Origin: Candidatus Magasanikiibacteriota bacterium
GTDB lineage: Bacteria > Patescibacteriota > Patescibacteriia > Magasanikbacterales > GWA2-37-8
Direction of reading: 5' to 3'
DNA length: 33,767 nt
NCBI GenBank assembly: GCA_016189025.1
Contig: JACPGS010000029.1
Span: 79,911-113,677, forward strand
Numbering within the stretch: the stretch's first letter is position 1; each line of letters opens with the position of its first letter. The position numbers and the translations under genes are program-made. Positions 1-7,330 of the stretch are shown piece after piece. The notes under the pieces were generated by a model that made no database searches, had not been told where the DNA came from, and worked only from the letters and a program-made list of their open reading frames with translations.

Positions 1-12
1 CGGTGATTTTTG

Positions 13-84
13 TGCTCGCGGAGGGAATCGAACCCCCATTGCTGGTTCCGAAGACCAGCGTCCTATCCGTTGAACGACGCGAGC
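13..84 (-). tRNA. tRNA-Arg (anticodon TCG)
   Basis: Read on the minus strand this folds as a full cloverleaf: acceptor GCTCGCG/CGCGAGC, D stem GTTC/GGAC, anticodon stem CTGGT/ACCAG with loop CTTCGGA (anticodon TCG, reads CGA) and a T arm with TTCGATT. The discriminator is A and no CCA is encoded, so CCA must be added after transcription. It lies downstream of rnc and tRNA-Lys on the same strand. Confidence 0.95.
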
Positions 85-139
85 TAAGAAACTTGTTAGG
101 CAGGCTCTAAAAATTAATCCCGACCGAAGCCGGGATTAG

Positions 140-212
140 TGCGTCGGCTGGGAATTGAACCCAGGACCTTGGGCTTAAGAGGCCCCTGCTCTACCAGCTG
201 AGCTACCGACGC
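140..212 (-). tRNA. tRNA-Lys (anticodon CTT)
   Basis: The minus strand gives acceptor GCGTCGG/CCGACGC, D stem GCTC/GAGC, anticodon loop CTCTTAA (anticodon CTT, reads AAG) and T arm CTGGG/CCCAG with loop TTCAATT. The outermost anticodon-stem pair is a G/A mismatch. The discriminator is A and no CCA is encoded. It starts 7 bp past the rnc stop, so it could be cotranscribed with rnc. Confidence 0.95.
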
Positions 213-218
213 TTTTTG

Positions 219-1013
219 TTAAATCGGGTCGTCCGGATTTTTTTTCATTATATTCACGTGCGGCCCTTTCCAGCCTTTTATTTTCAAAGCGGCTTCGGCG
301 GCCGCGGTCTGCGCCTCCTGTTTGCTGGTGCCTTCGCCGGAAGCCGCCAGCTCCTTATCCAAAAAAATTCCCACCCGGAATAATTTGGCGTGGTCGGGCC
401 CCTCTTCGTGGAGCACGCGGTAGGTGGGAGTAATGCCGAGCAGCTCCTGGGCCGCTTCCTGAAAGCGGCTTTTGGCATCCAGGTACAATCCTTCCTCCAA
501 GACCAGCGGCAGCTTAGTCAGCACCCAGCGGGTAATAAATTGACGCGCCAAATCATACCCTTGGTCTAGATAGATGGCGCCGATTAACGCCTCAAACGCA
601 TTGGCCATGATGTAATTGCGCGCTTTGGTGCCGGCGTCGCGGGTTTCACCGTGGCTTAAAAACAGGTAGGGCTCCAGGCCGGTTTCAAAAGCGATGCTCG
701 CGAGCATGTCGGCATTTACCAGGGCGGCGCGCCAGTTGGTGAGTTCGCCCTCCGGATTGGCGTATTCGTTAAACAGATATTCGGTGACAACCAGCTCCAG
801 CACCGCATCGCCCAAAAATTCCAGCCGCTCGTTGTGGCCCAGGGGGAAGTCGCGGTGTTCATTAAGATAAGAGCGATGGATAAAGGCCTGCACCAGATAT
901 TCAGGGTGGCGAAAGGCGAGGCCGATGGTGGCTTCCAGGGCAGAAAAATTTTTTTCCTGCACCTCGGGACGGTTAAGGGCAGATTCTATCAGCGACATAG
1001 GGTAAATAGCCAA
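219..1013 (-). CDS. rnc: Ribonuclease III
   Basis: Endoribonuclease that cuts double-stranded RNA, acting in rRNA precursor and mRNA processing. The catalytic domain carries the family signature ERLEFLGDAVLE (about residues 62-73) and the second acidic cluster FEALIGAIYLDQG (about 137-150). A C-terminal dsRNA-binding domain starts near DAKSRFQEAAQELLG (about 178) and ends in the Ala-rich helix SKQEAQTAAAEAAL. The 264-residue length is usual or slightly long. An in-frame ATG at 998 is a possible alternative start; neither has a clear Shine-Dalgarno. It is the last protein gene of an rpmF-nusB-rnc cluster, 71 bp past nusB, and is followed by two co-directional tRNA genes. Confidence 0.96.
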   Translation of the reverse strand: MAIYPMSLIESALNRPEVQEKNFSALEATIGLAFRHPEYLVQAFIHRSYLNEHRDFPLGHNERLEFLGDAVLELVVTEYLFNEYANPEGELTNWRAALVNADMLASIAFETGLEPYLFLSHGETRDAGTKARNYIMANAFEALIGAIYLDQGYDLARQFITRWVLTKLPLVLEEGLYLDAKSRFQEAAQELLGITPTYRVLHEEGPDHAKLFRVGIFLDKELAASGEGTSKQEAQTAAAEAALKIKGWKGPHVNIMKKNPDDPI

Positions 1014-1084
1014 AATATCGCTTATCGTATACGCCGGCTCCTCATATTCAGTTCGGGGTCGGAGTAAGCGACAGGCGATAGAGT

Positions 1085-1576
1085 TTAAGATTGAGAGTGA
1101 GAATGAATAATGGAGGGAGCGGCGCGAGCGGCCGGAGGCGGTGCGCCGGCTTCTTTTCGGGCCGGGTCCAGATTATTGTAAAGCGATCCCAGAACGCCGT
1201 TGACGAATTTCCCCGAGGCCGGGCCGCCGAAAGTCTTGGCCAGTTCAATCGCTTCATTAATCGCCACTTTAGGCGGCACTTCGTGGGAAAATTGCAGCTC
1301 CCATACTCCCAGGCGCAGGATATTGCGGTCCACGATAGTAATTTGCGAAATCGGCCAGGCCGGGGCGTAGCGGATAATCGTTTCATCAATCGCCGCCAGG
1401 TGGTCGGCGACGTCGTTAACCAGCGATTGCGCAAACTCGGTGTCCGGGAGCCCGGGAGCAAACTCTTTCAGATTATGCTCCAGAATCGCCGGCAGCGCCG
1501 CCGAAGGCATCCCGCGGAAGTCCCATTCAAACAGCGTCTGCAGGGCAATCGAGCGGGAGAGGTGGCGGTTAGGCAT
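1085..1576 (-). CDS. nusB: Transcription antitermination factor NusB
   Basis: All-helical RNA-binding factor that works with S10 in rRNA antitermination and rRNA maturation. Family hallmarks are an N-terminal [13 protein letters not shown] helix, [12 protein letters not shown] in the middle, and [16 protein letters not shown] followed by [11 protein letters not shown] near the C-terminus. The 163-residue product is close to family length, with about 20 extra low-complexity Ala/Pro/Ser residues at the end. It lies between rpmF and rnc on the same strand, so the three probably share the promoter upstream of rpmF. A perfect hairpin lies in the gap between rpmF and nusB. Confidence 0.95.
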   Translation of the reverse strand: MPNRHLSRSIALQTLFEWDFRGMPSAALPAILEHNLKEFAPGLPDTEFAQSLVNDVADHLAAIDETIIRYAPAWPISQITIVDRNILRLGVWELQFSHEVPPKVAINEAIELAKTFGGPASGKFVNGVLGSLYNNLDPARKEAGAPPPAARAAPSIIHSHSQS

Positions 1577-1616
1577 ACCAGCAGATTAAGTTTGTAAGCA
1601 GAATAAGCAGATTAAG

Positions 1617-1647
1617 CCCAGTGCCACAATGCCATTGTGGCACTGGG
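1617..1647. repeat. Perfect 15-bp inverted repeat between rpmF and nusB
   Basis: CCCAGTGCCACAATG (1617-1631) is followed after one base by its exact reverse complement (1633-1647). As RNA this is a long hairpin with a tight loop. No T run follows on either strand, so it is not a standard intrinsic terminator; it could act as a processing or attenuation site inside the rpmF-nusB-rnc transcript. Confidence 0.8.
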
Positions 1648-1690
1648 TTGACGAGCCAAAATGAACTAGCTCTGCTGGCGCAGCAGCCCA

Positions 1691-1867
1691 CTAGCTAATT
1701 TTTACCACCTGTCTTCCCCGATAGGTGCCGCAGAAAGAGCAGGCGCGATGGGGGCGCACTGGTTTGTGGCACTTGGGGCAGGTAGTGAGATTAGCTGTTG
1801 CTAAGGCAAAGTGAGAAGCGCGGCGGTGTTTGTGGCTAGAAGTACGACGATGTCCGGGTAAACCCAT
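1691..1867 (-). CDS. rpmF: 50S ribosomal protein L32 (bL32)
   Basis: A 58-codon ORF. The product begins MGLPGHRRTSSHKHRRASHF, with the basic N-terminus typical of L32, and has a zinc-ribbon pattern CPKC...CSFC with two cysteine pairs (residues 30/33 and 43/46). Length matches the family. It is the first gene of the minus-strand rpmF-nusB-rnc cluster and has a well-formed promoter 51 bp upstream of the start codon. The four-cysteine form implies zinc binding. Confidence 0.95.
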   Translation of the reverse strand: MGLPGHRRTSSHKHRRASHFALATANLTTCPKCHKPVRPHRACSFCGTYRGRQVVKIS

Positions 1868-1917
1868 ATTGAATAAGAGTATAGATAAGGATAAATTCTA
1901 AATTTAAGAACGGAATT

Positions 1918-1946
1918 ATTATATTACAACAGCCCCAAATTGGCAA
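1918..1946 (-). promoter_or_regulatory. Sigma70-type promoter of rpmF-nusB-rnc
   Basis: On the minus strand, -35 TTGCCA (1941-1946), a 17-nt spacer and -10 TATAAT (1918-1923). The predicted start near 1911 gives a roughly 44-nt leader before rpmF. Confidence 0.75.
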
Positions 1947-1971
1947 GAGCAGCGGAGCGGGGGCAGGGACG

Positions 1972-2000
1972 TTGCTTTTTCACGACCAGCCGGTTATGAT
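1972..2000 (+). promoter_or_regulatory. Promoter of the FemX-like gene
   Basis: TTGCTT (1972-1977), a 17-nt spacer and TATGAT (1995-2000) on the plus strand. The start codon is at 2024, so the leader is only about 17 nt. It is divergent from the rpmF promoter. Confidence 0.65.
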
Positions 2001-2023
2001 GGTAGGGTATTGAGAGATTAATT

Positions 2024-3070
2024 ATGGAGATTAATTCAGTGGTAAACCAGGAGCAAGGGGATGCGTGGTTAAAGAAAAACAGCGCGGGTCCTTCTTTTTT
2101 GCAATCCTGGGCGTGGGGCGAGATTTTGCGCGCTGAGGGTAAACCCGTGGAGCGGTTAGCGATTATTGATAATGGGCAGACCGTGGCGCAGGCCCAGGTA
2201 GTGTATGAGCGTATCCCCGGGCTGGGATGGCAGTATGCGTTTTGCCCGGCGGGGCCGGCGGCGGCCAATGAGTCAGGAGTAATGAATTATGGCTGGAAGT
2301 CGTTGGCGGATTATTTGAGGGGAACAGGCTGTATTTTTCTCCGCTGGGAGCCGTCTTTCCTAATTTATAATTCAAAACCGGTTCCGAGCAAGATCGCGGG
2401 ATTCACGATTCAAAAAACCATTGACGTCACTCCCCGCGCCACCACGATCCTTGATTTAAGTAAATCCGAAGGCGAGTTACTCTCGGCCATGCACGAAAAA
2501 ACCCGCTACAATATCCGGTTGGCCGAGCGGAAAGGAATATCGGTAACGCCGGAGAAAAATTTTGCTGAATTTAGACGGCTGCTGCAGGGCACCAGTGAGC
2601 GCGATGCTTTTCGTCCGCACCCGGCCAGACATTATCAAAATATTCTCGCCTCGGAGTTAAGCGTTCAGTTTAACGCCCTCGCTGATAATAAAATTATCGC
2701 CGCCCTGATTGGCGTGCGCTTTGGCAATACGTTCACCTATCTTTTTGGCGCTTCGGATTACGCGCACCGTTCCCTGATGGCGCCGTATTTATTGCAGTGG
2801 GAAGCGATCAAATTTGCCAAACAATGGAGGTATCGGTATTATGATTTCTTTGGCATCGCCCCCGGTCAGCCGGCCAGCCCGTCCGCCGGCCAGCCATCAG
2901 CACGGTTTAGACATGAGTATGATTTAAACCATCAATATGCCGGAGTGGCCAGGTTCAAACTGGGATTCGGCGGCAGCATCCAGGAAGCGCCCGGCACGTA
3001 CGACTTGATTATTTCGCCCGGGAAGTATAAAATGTATCAGTTATTAAGAAGTATCCGTAGACTGGTTTAG
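2024..3070 (+). CDS. FemAB-family peptidoglycan interpeptide bridge ligase
   Basis: A 348-residue protein with the two-GNAT-fold plan of FemX/FemA enzymes, which transfer an amino acid from aminoacyl-tRNA to the lipid II stem peptide at the inner membrane. The FLQSWAWGEI motif near residue 27 is typical of the N-terminal acyltransferase half. The second half shows MHEKTRYNIRLAERKG (about 158-173), the Y-R/K-I-R-A-x-K/R-G pattern of the family, then FTYLFGASDYAHR and YYDFFGIAP. Substrate and added amino acid cannot be read from sequence. It has its own promoter. The last base of its TAG stop is the first base of tRNA-Arg(CCG), so mRNA and tRNA are probably one primary transcript. Confidence 0.88.
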   Translation: MEINSVVNQEQGDAWLKKNSAGPSFLQSWAWGEILRAEGKPVERLAIIDNGQTVAQAQVVYERIPGLGWQYAFCPAGPAAANESGVMNYGWKSLADYLRGTGCIFLRWEPSFLIYNSKPVPSKIAGFTIQKTIDVTPRATTILDLSKSEGELLSAMHEKTRYNIRLAERKGISVTPEKNFAEFRRLLQGTSERDAFRPHPARHYQNILASELSVQFNALADNKIIAALIGVRFGNTFTYLFGASDYAHRSLMAPYLLQWEAIKFAKQWRYRYYDFFGIAPGQPASPSAGQPSARFRHEYDLNHQYAGVARFKLGFGGSIQEAPGTYDLIISPGKYKMYQLLRSIRRLV

Positions 3071-3141
3071 TCCCCGTAGTTTAACGGATAGAACACGAGC
3101 CTCCGAAGCTCGCGATAGAGGTTCAATTCCTCTCGGGGACA
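3070..3141 (+). tRNA. tRNA-Arg (anticodon CCG)
   Basis: Acceptor GTCCCCG/CGGGGAC, D arm GTTT...GAAC, anticodon stem CGAGC/GCTCG with loop CTCCGAA (anticodon CCG), T arm AGAGG/CCTCT with loop TTCAATT. The discriminator is A and no CCA is encoded. The first acceptor base is the G of the upstream TAG stop codon. Confidence 0.95.
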
Positions 3142-3196
3142 CGTTTTTAACTATTTTTATATGGGCAAAGCAAAAAGCGTCGCCGCGGGATAAATC

Positions 3197-3222
3197 AAAA
3201 CGCCCCCGACGGGGGCGTTTTA
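3197..3222. terminator. Bidirectional intrinsic terminator
   Basis: AAAACGCCCC...GGGGCGTTTT with a short loop. It has an A run on one side and a T run on the other, so it can end both the femX/tRNA-Arg transcript (plus) and the gyrA-smr transcript (minus). The TAA stop of the Smr gene (3220-3222) sits inside the hairpin's edge. Confidence 0.85.
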
Positions 3223-3618
3223 GTCTGGTAGCACAGCATAAATAATCGCCTGCTCCTGGCCGGGTACTTCGGTAGCCCGGAAGTAATCAATCAGACCATT
3301 ACGTTGTTTCTCCTCCAGCCAGCGGCGCACTGCTTGCCGCAAGACGCCTGTTCCCTTACCATGTTTAATCCGAATCACCTCCGCGCCCAGCATTGTTTGA
3401 TTGTCAAAAAATTGCTCAAATTTCTCTTTGGCTTGGGTAACGGATAGGCCGTGCAGATCAATTTCCGGGACATCACCACCCAGTTCCGCGGCGCAGATGG
3501 CCAGCTCGGGACGGCTGGGTTCCTGGACACCCGCTAGGGCCGCTTGGCGTTTGGTTTTTTCGGCAGCCTCATGTCGTGCTCTGGCAACTTGAAAGGGGTT
3601 CCCAGTTTCCTTCCTCAT
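3220..3618 (-). CDS. Smr-domain protein
   Basis: 132 residues. The C-terminal half is a Smr (small MutS-related) domain with the DLHGL motif (54-58), the VIRIKHGKGTG segment (81-91) and VLRQAVRRWL. Smr domains bind or nick nucleic acid in MutS2 and in stand-alone proteins linked to ribosome rescue or recombination. The N-terminal 45 residues are charged and look disordered. There is no MutS ATPase region, so this is the stand-alone type. It lies 2 bp downstream of gyrA and is almost certainly cotranscribed with it. The exact role is unknown. Confidence 0.88.
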   Translation of the reverse strand: MRKETGNPFQVARARHEAAEKTKRQAALAGVQEPSRPELAICAAELGGDVPEIDLHGLSVTQAKEKFEQFFDNQTMLGAEVIRIKHGKGTGVLRQAVRRWLEEKQRNGLIDYFRATEVPGQEQAIIYAVLPD

Positions 3619-3620
3619 AT

Positions 3621-6065
3621 TTACACAATCGTTACGCTCGCCACCCGGTCGCCGGCTTCCTTAAACCGCATCAGGCGCACCCCCTGGGTGGCGCGGCCGC
3701 TGGTCGCAATAGATTTAAAGGGGAGGCGAATCACCTGGCCCTGGGCTGAAATCAGCAATAAATCTTTGCCCTCCATTTCGGCGCGGTTAATGACGCGGGC
3801 GTAAACCAAGCCCCCGGTTTTGGCGTTAATATTGGCAGTTTTAATGCCGCTGCCGCCGCGCCCCTGCACTTTGTATTCCTGGAGCGGCGTACATTTGCCA
3901 AGGCCGTTGGCGCCGACGGTGAGGAATTCCAAAGTGCGGTTTTTTGTCCCTACTACATCCATGCCGATTACCGCGTCGCTGCCTTTTAAGCGGATGCCCC
4001 GCACTCCGGCCGCGGCGCGCCCCATCGGCCGCACGTCGGTTTCGCGGCAGCGGATGGCCTGGCCGCCTTTGGTCGCCAAAATAATGTCATCGTTGCCGGT
4101 GGACGGTTTTACCCATTCTAGGTTGTCATCGGGCTTAAGTTTCAAAGCAATAATGCCGCTGCGGCGCACGTTCTGGAAATCGGTGAGCAGGGTTTTTTTA
4201 ATCGTGCCGCGATTGGTAACCATTACCAGGTATTCATATTCGCCCATGCTGCTCATGGCGAGCAGGGTGGCCACTTTTTCGTTCGGCGCCAGCTGCAGGA
4301 AGTTCACCAGGGCCTGGCCTTTGGCGGTGCGGCTGCCGGCCGGAATGTCGTAGGCCATCAGCTGGAACACCCGGCCGCGGTTGGTAAAGAACAGCAGGTA
4401 GTCGTGGGTATTGGTGGAGAGCAGCTGGTTCACCGCCTCCTCGGCTTTAGTAGCCATGCCGATTACCCCTTTGCCGCCGCGCGATTGCTGTTTGAAGGTG
4501 TCGGGCGGCAGGCGTTTGATGTAGCCGTCGGTGGTGGTAACCACAATCGTCGGTTCGTTGGGAATTAAATCTTCAGCGGTAAAATCTTTTACGCCCTGGG
4601 CCACAATCTGGGTGCGCCGTTCTTGCCCGTATTTATTTTTCAGTTCCGTAGTTTCCGTTTTAATCAGGCCGGAAATTTTGGCGGGTGAAGCCAAGATGCC
4701 CTCCAGTTCTTTAATCAGGATACGTTTTTCTTTTAGTTCATCTTCTACTTTTTGTCGTTCCAGGTTAGCAAGTTGCTGCAGCTTCATTTCCAGAATAGCC
4801 ACGGTCTGCCGTTCGGTAAATTTGAATTTTTTCATCAGGTTCTCCTTGGCCTCGTCGCGGTCGCGGGAAGCGCGGATGGTTTTAATCACGGCGTCAATCT
4901 GATCAATGGCTTTCTTTAAGCCCTCCAGAATATGGGCGCGTTCCCGGGCCTTCTCCAAATCAAATTCGGTGCGGCGGCGGATCATCGCGCGGCGGTGCTT
5001 GATAAACTCTTCCAGAACATTTTTTAAATTCAACACCCGGGGCTGGATGCCATCCACCAGCGCCAGCAGGTTGTAGTGGAAGGTAGTCTGCAGGTCGGTG
5101 TGGTTATACAGCTGGTTCAGCACTTTTTTGGGGTAGCTGTCTTTTTTCAGCTCAATCACCACGCGCACCCCGTCTTTGTTGGATTCATCGCGCAGATCAC
5201 GAATGCCCTCCAGTTTTTTCTCCTGCACCAGGGTGGCAATTTTTTCCAGCAAATCCGCTTTGTTAATTTGGTAAGGAACCTGGGTGACGATAATCTGGAA
5301 GGCGCCGGTTTTGCCTTCCTGAATTTCCGCTTTGGCCCGTATTACCACCCCGCCCCGGCCGGTGGCATAGGCGGTAGCCAGATCGCGCTTGCCATAAACC
5401 AGGCCGCCGGTGGGAAAATCCGGGCCGCGCACGATTTCCGCCAGCTCCTCCACCGTAGTAGCGGGCTGGTCCACCAGACGGATAATGGCGTCGCACAATT
5501 CATTAAGATTATGGGGCGGGACGCTGGTGGCCATGCCGACGGCAATGCCCAGGGTGCCGTTCAAGAGCAGGTTAGGGACTTTGCCCGGCAGCACCGTCGG
5601 CTCTTTAGTGGTGCCGTCGTAATTGTCGCGGAAGTCCACGGTATTTTTGTCCAGGTCATGCAGCAGCTCTTCGGCTAGCGCGGTCAGCCGCGCTTCGGTA
5701 TAGCGCATCGCCGCCGCCGCGTCGCCGTCCATGCTGCCGAAGTTGCCCTGGCCGTCAATCAGAGGGTGGCGCATGGCAAAGTCCTGGGCCATGCGGGTGA
5801 GCGAGTCGTAAATGGCCGCGTCGCCGTGGGGGTGGTATTTGGCCATTACTTCGCCCACCACGTGCGCGCTTTTGCGGAAGCGGGCGGTGTGGCGCAGTCC
5901 CAAAAGCCCCATCGCATAAAGAATGCGGCGGTGCACGGGTTTTAAGCCGTCGCGCACGTCCGGCAGGGCGCGGGCGACAATTACGCTCATGGCATATTCC
6001 AGGTAAGAGCGTTTTACTTCGTCTACAATGGGGGCAAGGAGGAGTTTAGGAGAGGGGGAGGTCAT
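3621..6065 (-). CDS. gyrA: DNA gyrase subunit A
   Basis: Catalytic subunit of the type II topoisomerase that introduces negative supercoils with GyrB. With the chosen start the protein is 814 residues. It opens with the winged-helix region ([20 protein letters not shown]) and has the active tyrosine in [12 protein letters not shown] at residue 122, the same number as in E. coli. A coiled-coil tower follows, then the C-terminal beta-pinwheel. The GyrA box appears as QSRGGKG, which favours GyrA over ParC. The ATG at 6065 is preferred over one at 6116 because the upstream 17 codons run into a palindromic repeat. No Shine-Dalgarno is visible. Smr follows 2 bp downstream. Confidence 0.96.
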   Translation of the reverse strand: MTSPSPKLLLAPIVDEVKRSYLEYAMSVIVARALPDVRDGLKPVHRRILYAMGLLGLRHTARFRKSAHVVGEVMAKYHPHGDAAIYDSLTRMAQDFAMRHPLIDGQGNFGSMDGDAAAAMRYTEARLTALAEELLHDLDKNTVDFRDNYDGTTKEPTVLPGKVPNLLLNGTLGIAVGMATSVPPHNLNELCDAIIRLVDQPATTVEELAEIVRGPDFPTGGLVYGKRDLATAYATGRGGVVIRAKAEIQEGKTGAFQIIVTQVPYQINKADLLEKIATLVQEKKLEGIRDLRDESNKDGVRVVIELKKDSYPKKVLNQLYNHTDLQTTFHYNLLALVDGIQPRVLNLKNVLEEFIKHRRAMIRRRTEFDLEKARERAHILEGLKKAIDQIDAVIKTIRASRDRDEAKENLMKKFKFTERQTVAILEMKLQQLANLERQKVEDELKEKRILIKELEGILASPAKISGLIKTETTELKNKYGQERRTQIVAQGVKDFTAEDLIPNEPTIVVTTTDGYIKRLPPDTFKQQSRGGKGVIGMATKAEEAVNQLLSTNTHDYLLFFTNRGRVFQLMAYDIPAGSRTAKGQALVNFLQLAPNEKVATLLAMSSMGEYEYLVMVTNRGTIKKTLLTDFQNVRRSGIIALKLKPDDNLEWVKPSTGNDDIILATKGGQAIRCRETDVRPMGRAAAGVRGIRLKGSDAVIGMDVVGTKNRTLEFLTVGANGLGKCTPLQEYKVQGRGGSGIKTANINAKTGGLVYARVINRAEMEGKDLLLISAQGQVIRLPFKSIATSGRATQGVRLMRFKEAGDRVASVTIV

Positions 6066-6074
6066 ATTTACAGG

Positions 6075-6193
6075 AGACTTACGCGTTTGGATGCAGTTCA
6101 AGGCGGCAGCGAGCACTGGAGCGAGCCGTAGCCAAGACTACGGCGAGCGAAGCGCGCAGCGACAACGCTGAAATGCGCCAAACGCGTAAGTCT
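6075..6193. repeat. Palindromic leader element A, upstream of gyrA
   Basis: A 119-bp element bounded by a perfect 16-bp inverted repeat (6075-6090 and 6178-6193, AGACTTACGCGTTTGG and complement). It has a central hairpin CCGTAG/CTACGG (6126-6131 and 6138-6143) and arms rich in GAGCG/GCGAG. It ends 9 bp from the gyrA start codon and 5 bp past the stop of the upstream gene. It is homologous to the element upstream of gyrB at 27175-27295, in the same orientation relative to the gene. Confidence 0.9.
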
Positions 6194-6197
6194 TAAT

Positions 6198-6452
6198 TTA
6201 TCTAAAAATTTTCTGCCATTCAGTTCGGGTCTTTTCCCACAGCACGCGCTCGCTGCCGGGGCGGCTTTTTAGGCGTCCCATTTCGGCGCGCAGCGACCAG
6301 ACGGCCAAGATCACAATGGCGCCGCCGGTAATCGCCACGGCTAGGAGCAAAGTACGCCGCGCTTTAGGGCCGGGGTCAGGGTAGGGGAGCAGGGCGGGGC
6401 GCGGGCGATCTTTTTCTGATAGCGGTTGATGAGGAGTAATTTCGATAACCAT
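6198..6452 (-). CDS. Small single-pass membrane protein, unknown function
   Basis: 84 residues from the ATG at 6452; a TTG at 6461 would add three. After a Pro-rich N-terminus there is one hydrophobic helix (about TLLLAVAITGGAIVILAVWS) followed by a charged tail ending KTRTEWQKIFR. I recognise no family. It lies between the metallo-beta-lactamase-fold gene and gyrA on the same strand. Its stop is 5 bp from palindromic element A, so gyrA may be reached by read-through from this gene. Confidence 0.6.
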   Translation of the reverse strand: MVIEITPHQPLSEKDRPRPALLPYPDPGPKARRTLLLAVAITGGAIVILAVWSLRAEMGRLKSRPGSERVLWEKTRTEWQKIFR

Positions 6453-6528
6453 AGTGAGCAATTGGCAGATTCAGAATTAGTAATGAACGGGCTGATTTGC
6501 TGATTACTGAATCTGCTGAATCTGCTGA

Positions 6529-7143
6529 CTACGTCTTCTCCAGCACCCACACCTGCATTTCGTCGGCTGGCAAATCTTTCTTTTTGATAATTATTTTTTG
6601 GTCAGTCAGTTTGGGCTGCACCCCCAGCTCGTGCAGCCAATCTTTCAGCGGTTTAGCGCCAGTGTCGTTAGGCGAGTGGTAAGCGAGGGGAATGACGACG
6701 CGCGGTTCCAGGGCGGTAACCAAATCCACGGCATCCGGGAGCGGTAGGTAATTCGCTCCGTTGCCGGCGGGCAGGCAGAGGATATCAATCGCCCCGATTT
6801 TTTCCAGCGCCGCCGGGTCTATTTTTTTGGCCAGGCGCCCCAAGTGCACCAGCGAGATTCCTTCGGCAACAATTTTGAAGATCAGCCCGCTGCCCTCGCC
6901 GGGGAAAGCGGTAATCATCACTTCTTTCAGCTCAAATTCGCCCAGGGTATCCACTACCAGAGGGGTGCCGGAGAGGGTAGCCTGCCCCTCGCGCCCGCGG
7001 GAAAACAGGGCAATGGTGGGGGTAAAACTGCGGGGGAAATCGCCGCTCGGGGGGCGATAGGGATCAATCAGCGCCAGCACATCCTGGTCCAGATGCTTAG
7101 TCTGAATTTTGAGTGCGGTTTGGCCGAGCCAGGAAAGATGCAT
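6529..7143 (-). CDS. UlaG-like metallo-beta-lactamase-fold protein, metal motif degenerate
   Basis: 204 residues that follow the UlaG-like MBL pattern: MHLSWLGQTALKI at the start, LALIDPYR (strand ending in Asp-Pro), then GTPLVVDTLGEFEL, ISLVHLGRL, DILCLPAGN and VVIPLAYHSP. In active members the region after the first Asp-Pro strand holds HxHxDH. Here the matching stretch reads IALFSRGREGQ and has no histidine, so the usual two-metal site is not intact. A structural or altered-chemistry role is more likely than canonical hydrolysis. It is first in a minus-strand run leading to gyrA, and its upstream region holds 8-bp tandem repeats. Confidence 0.75.
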   Translation of the reverse strand: MHLSWLGQTALKIQTKHLDQDVLALIDPYRPPSGDFPRSFTPTIALFSRGREGQATLSGTPLVVDTLGEFELKEVMITAFPGEGSGLIFKIVAEGISLVHLGRLAKKIDPAALEKIGAIDILCLPAGNGANYLPLPDAVDLVTALEPRVVIPLAYHSPNDTGAKPLKDWLHELGVQPKLTDQKIIIKKKDLPADEMQVWVLEKT

Positions 7144-7152
7144 ATTGTTTGA

Positions 7153-7232
7153 GGATAGTAGGACGGTAGGATAGTAGGCCTGTAGGACGGTAGTTAAGTA
7201 GGCGAATAGGACAGTAGGCGAGATTAGCAGGA
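7153..7232. repeat. Imperfect 8-bp tandem repeat (about ten units)
   Basis: From 7153 the sequence divides into 8-bp blocks close to GGAnnGTA (GGATAGTA, GGACGGTA, GGATAGTA, GGCCTGTA, GGACGGTA, GTTAAGTA, GGCGAATA, GGACAGTA, then two decayed units). It lies in the divergent intergenic region between the MBL-fold gene and the DsbA-like gene. Confidence 0.8.
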
Positions 7233-7234
7233 AA

Positions 7235-7250
7235 AAACTAGGCCTAGTTT
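7235..7250. repeat. Perfect 16-bp palindrome
   Basis: AAACTAGGCCTAGTTT is its own reverse complement. It lies between two divergent genes, where a dimeric regulator could bind. Nothing else in the window shows which regulator. Confidence 0.6.
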
Positions 7251-7290
7251 ATCATAAAAGAGGGGCGGGCGCAAGCGCCGAGTCCGCCTA

Positions 7291-7317
7291 TTGACGAAGA
7301 TTATTTTATGGTATAAT
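7291..7317 (+). promoter_or_regulatory. Putative promoter of the DsbA-like gene
   Basis: TTGACG (7291-7296) and a perfect TATAAT (7312-7317) with a spacer of only 15 nt. The start codon is at 7331, so the mRNA would be nearly leaderless. Confidence 0.6.
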
Positions 7318-7330
7318 AGGCGGGTCAAAT

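Noticed and set aside
5076-5678. 200-codon ORF antisense to gyrA
   Set aside because: Same reason: gyrA is unambiguous in the other frame.
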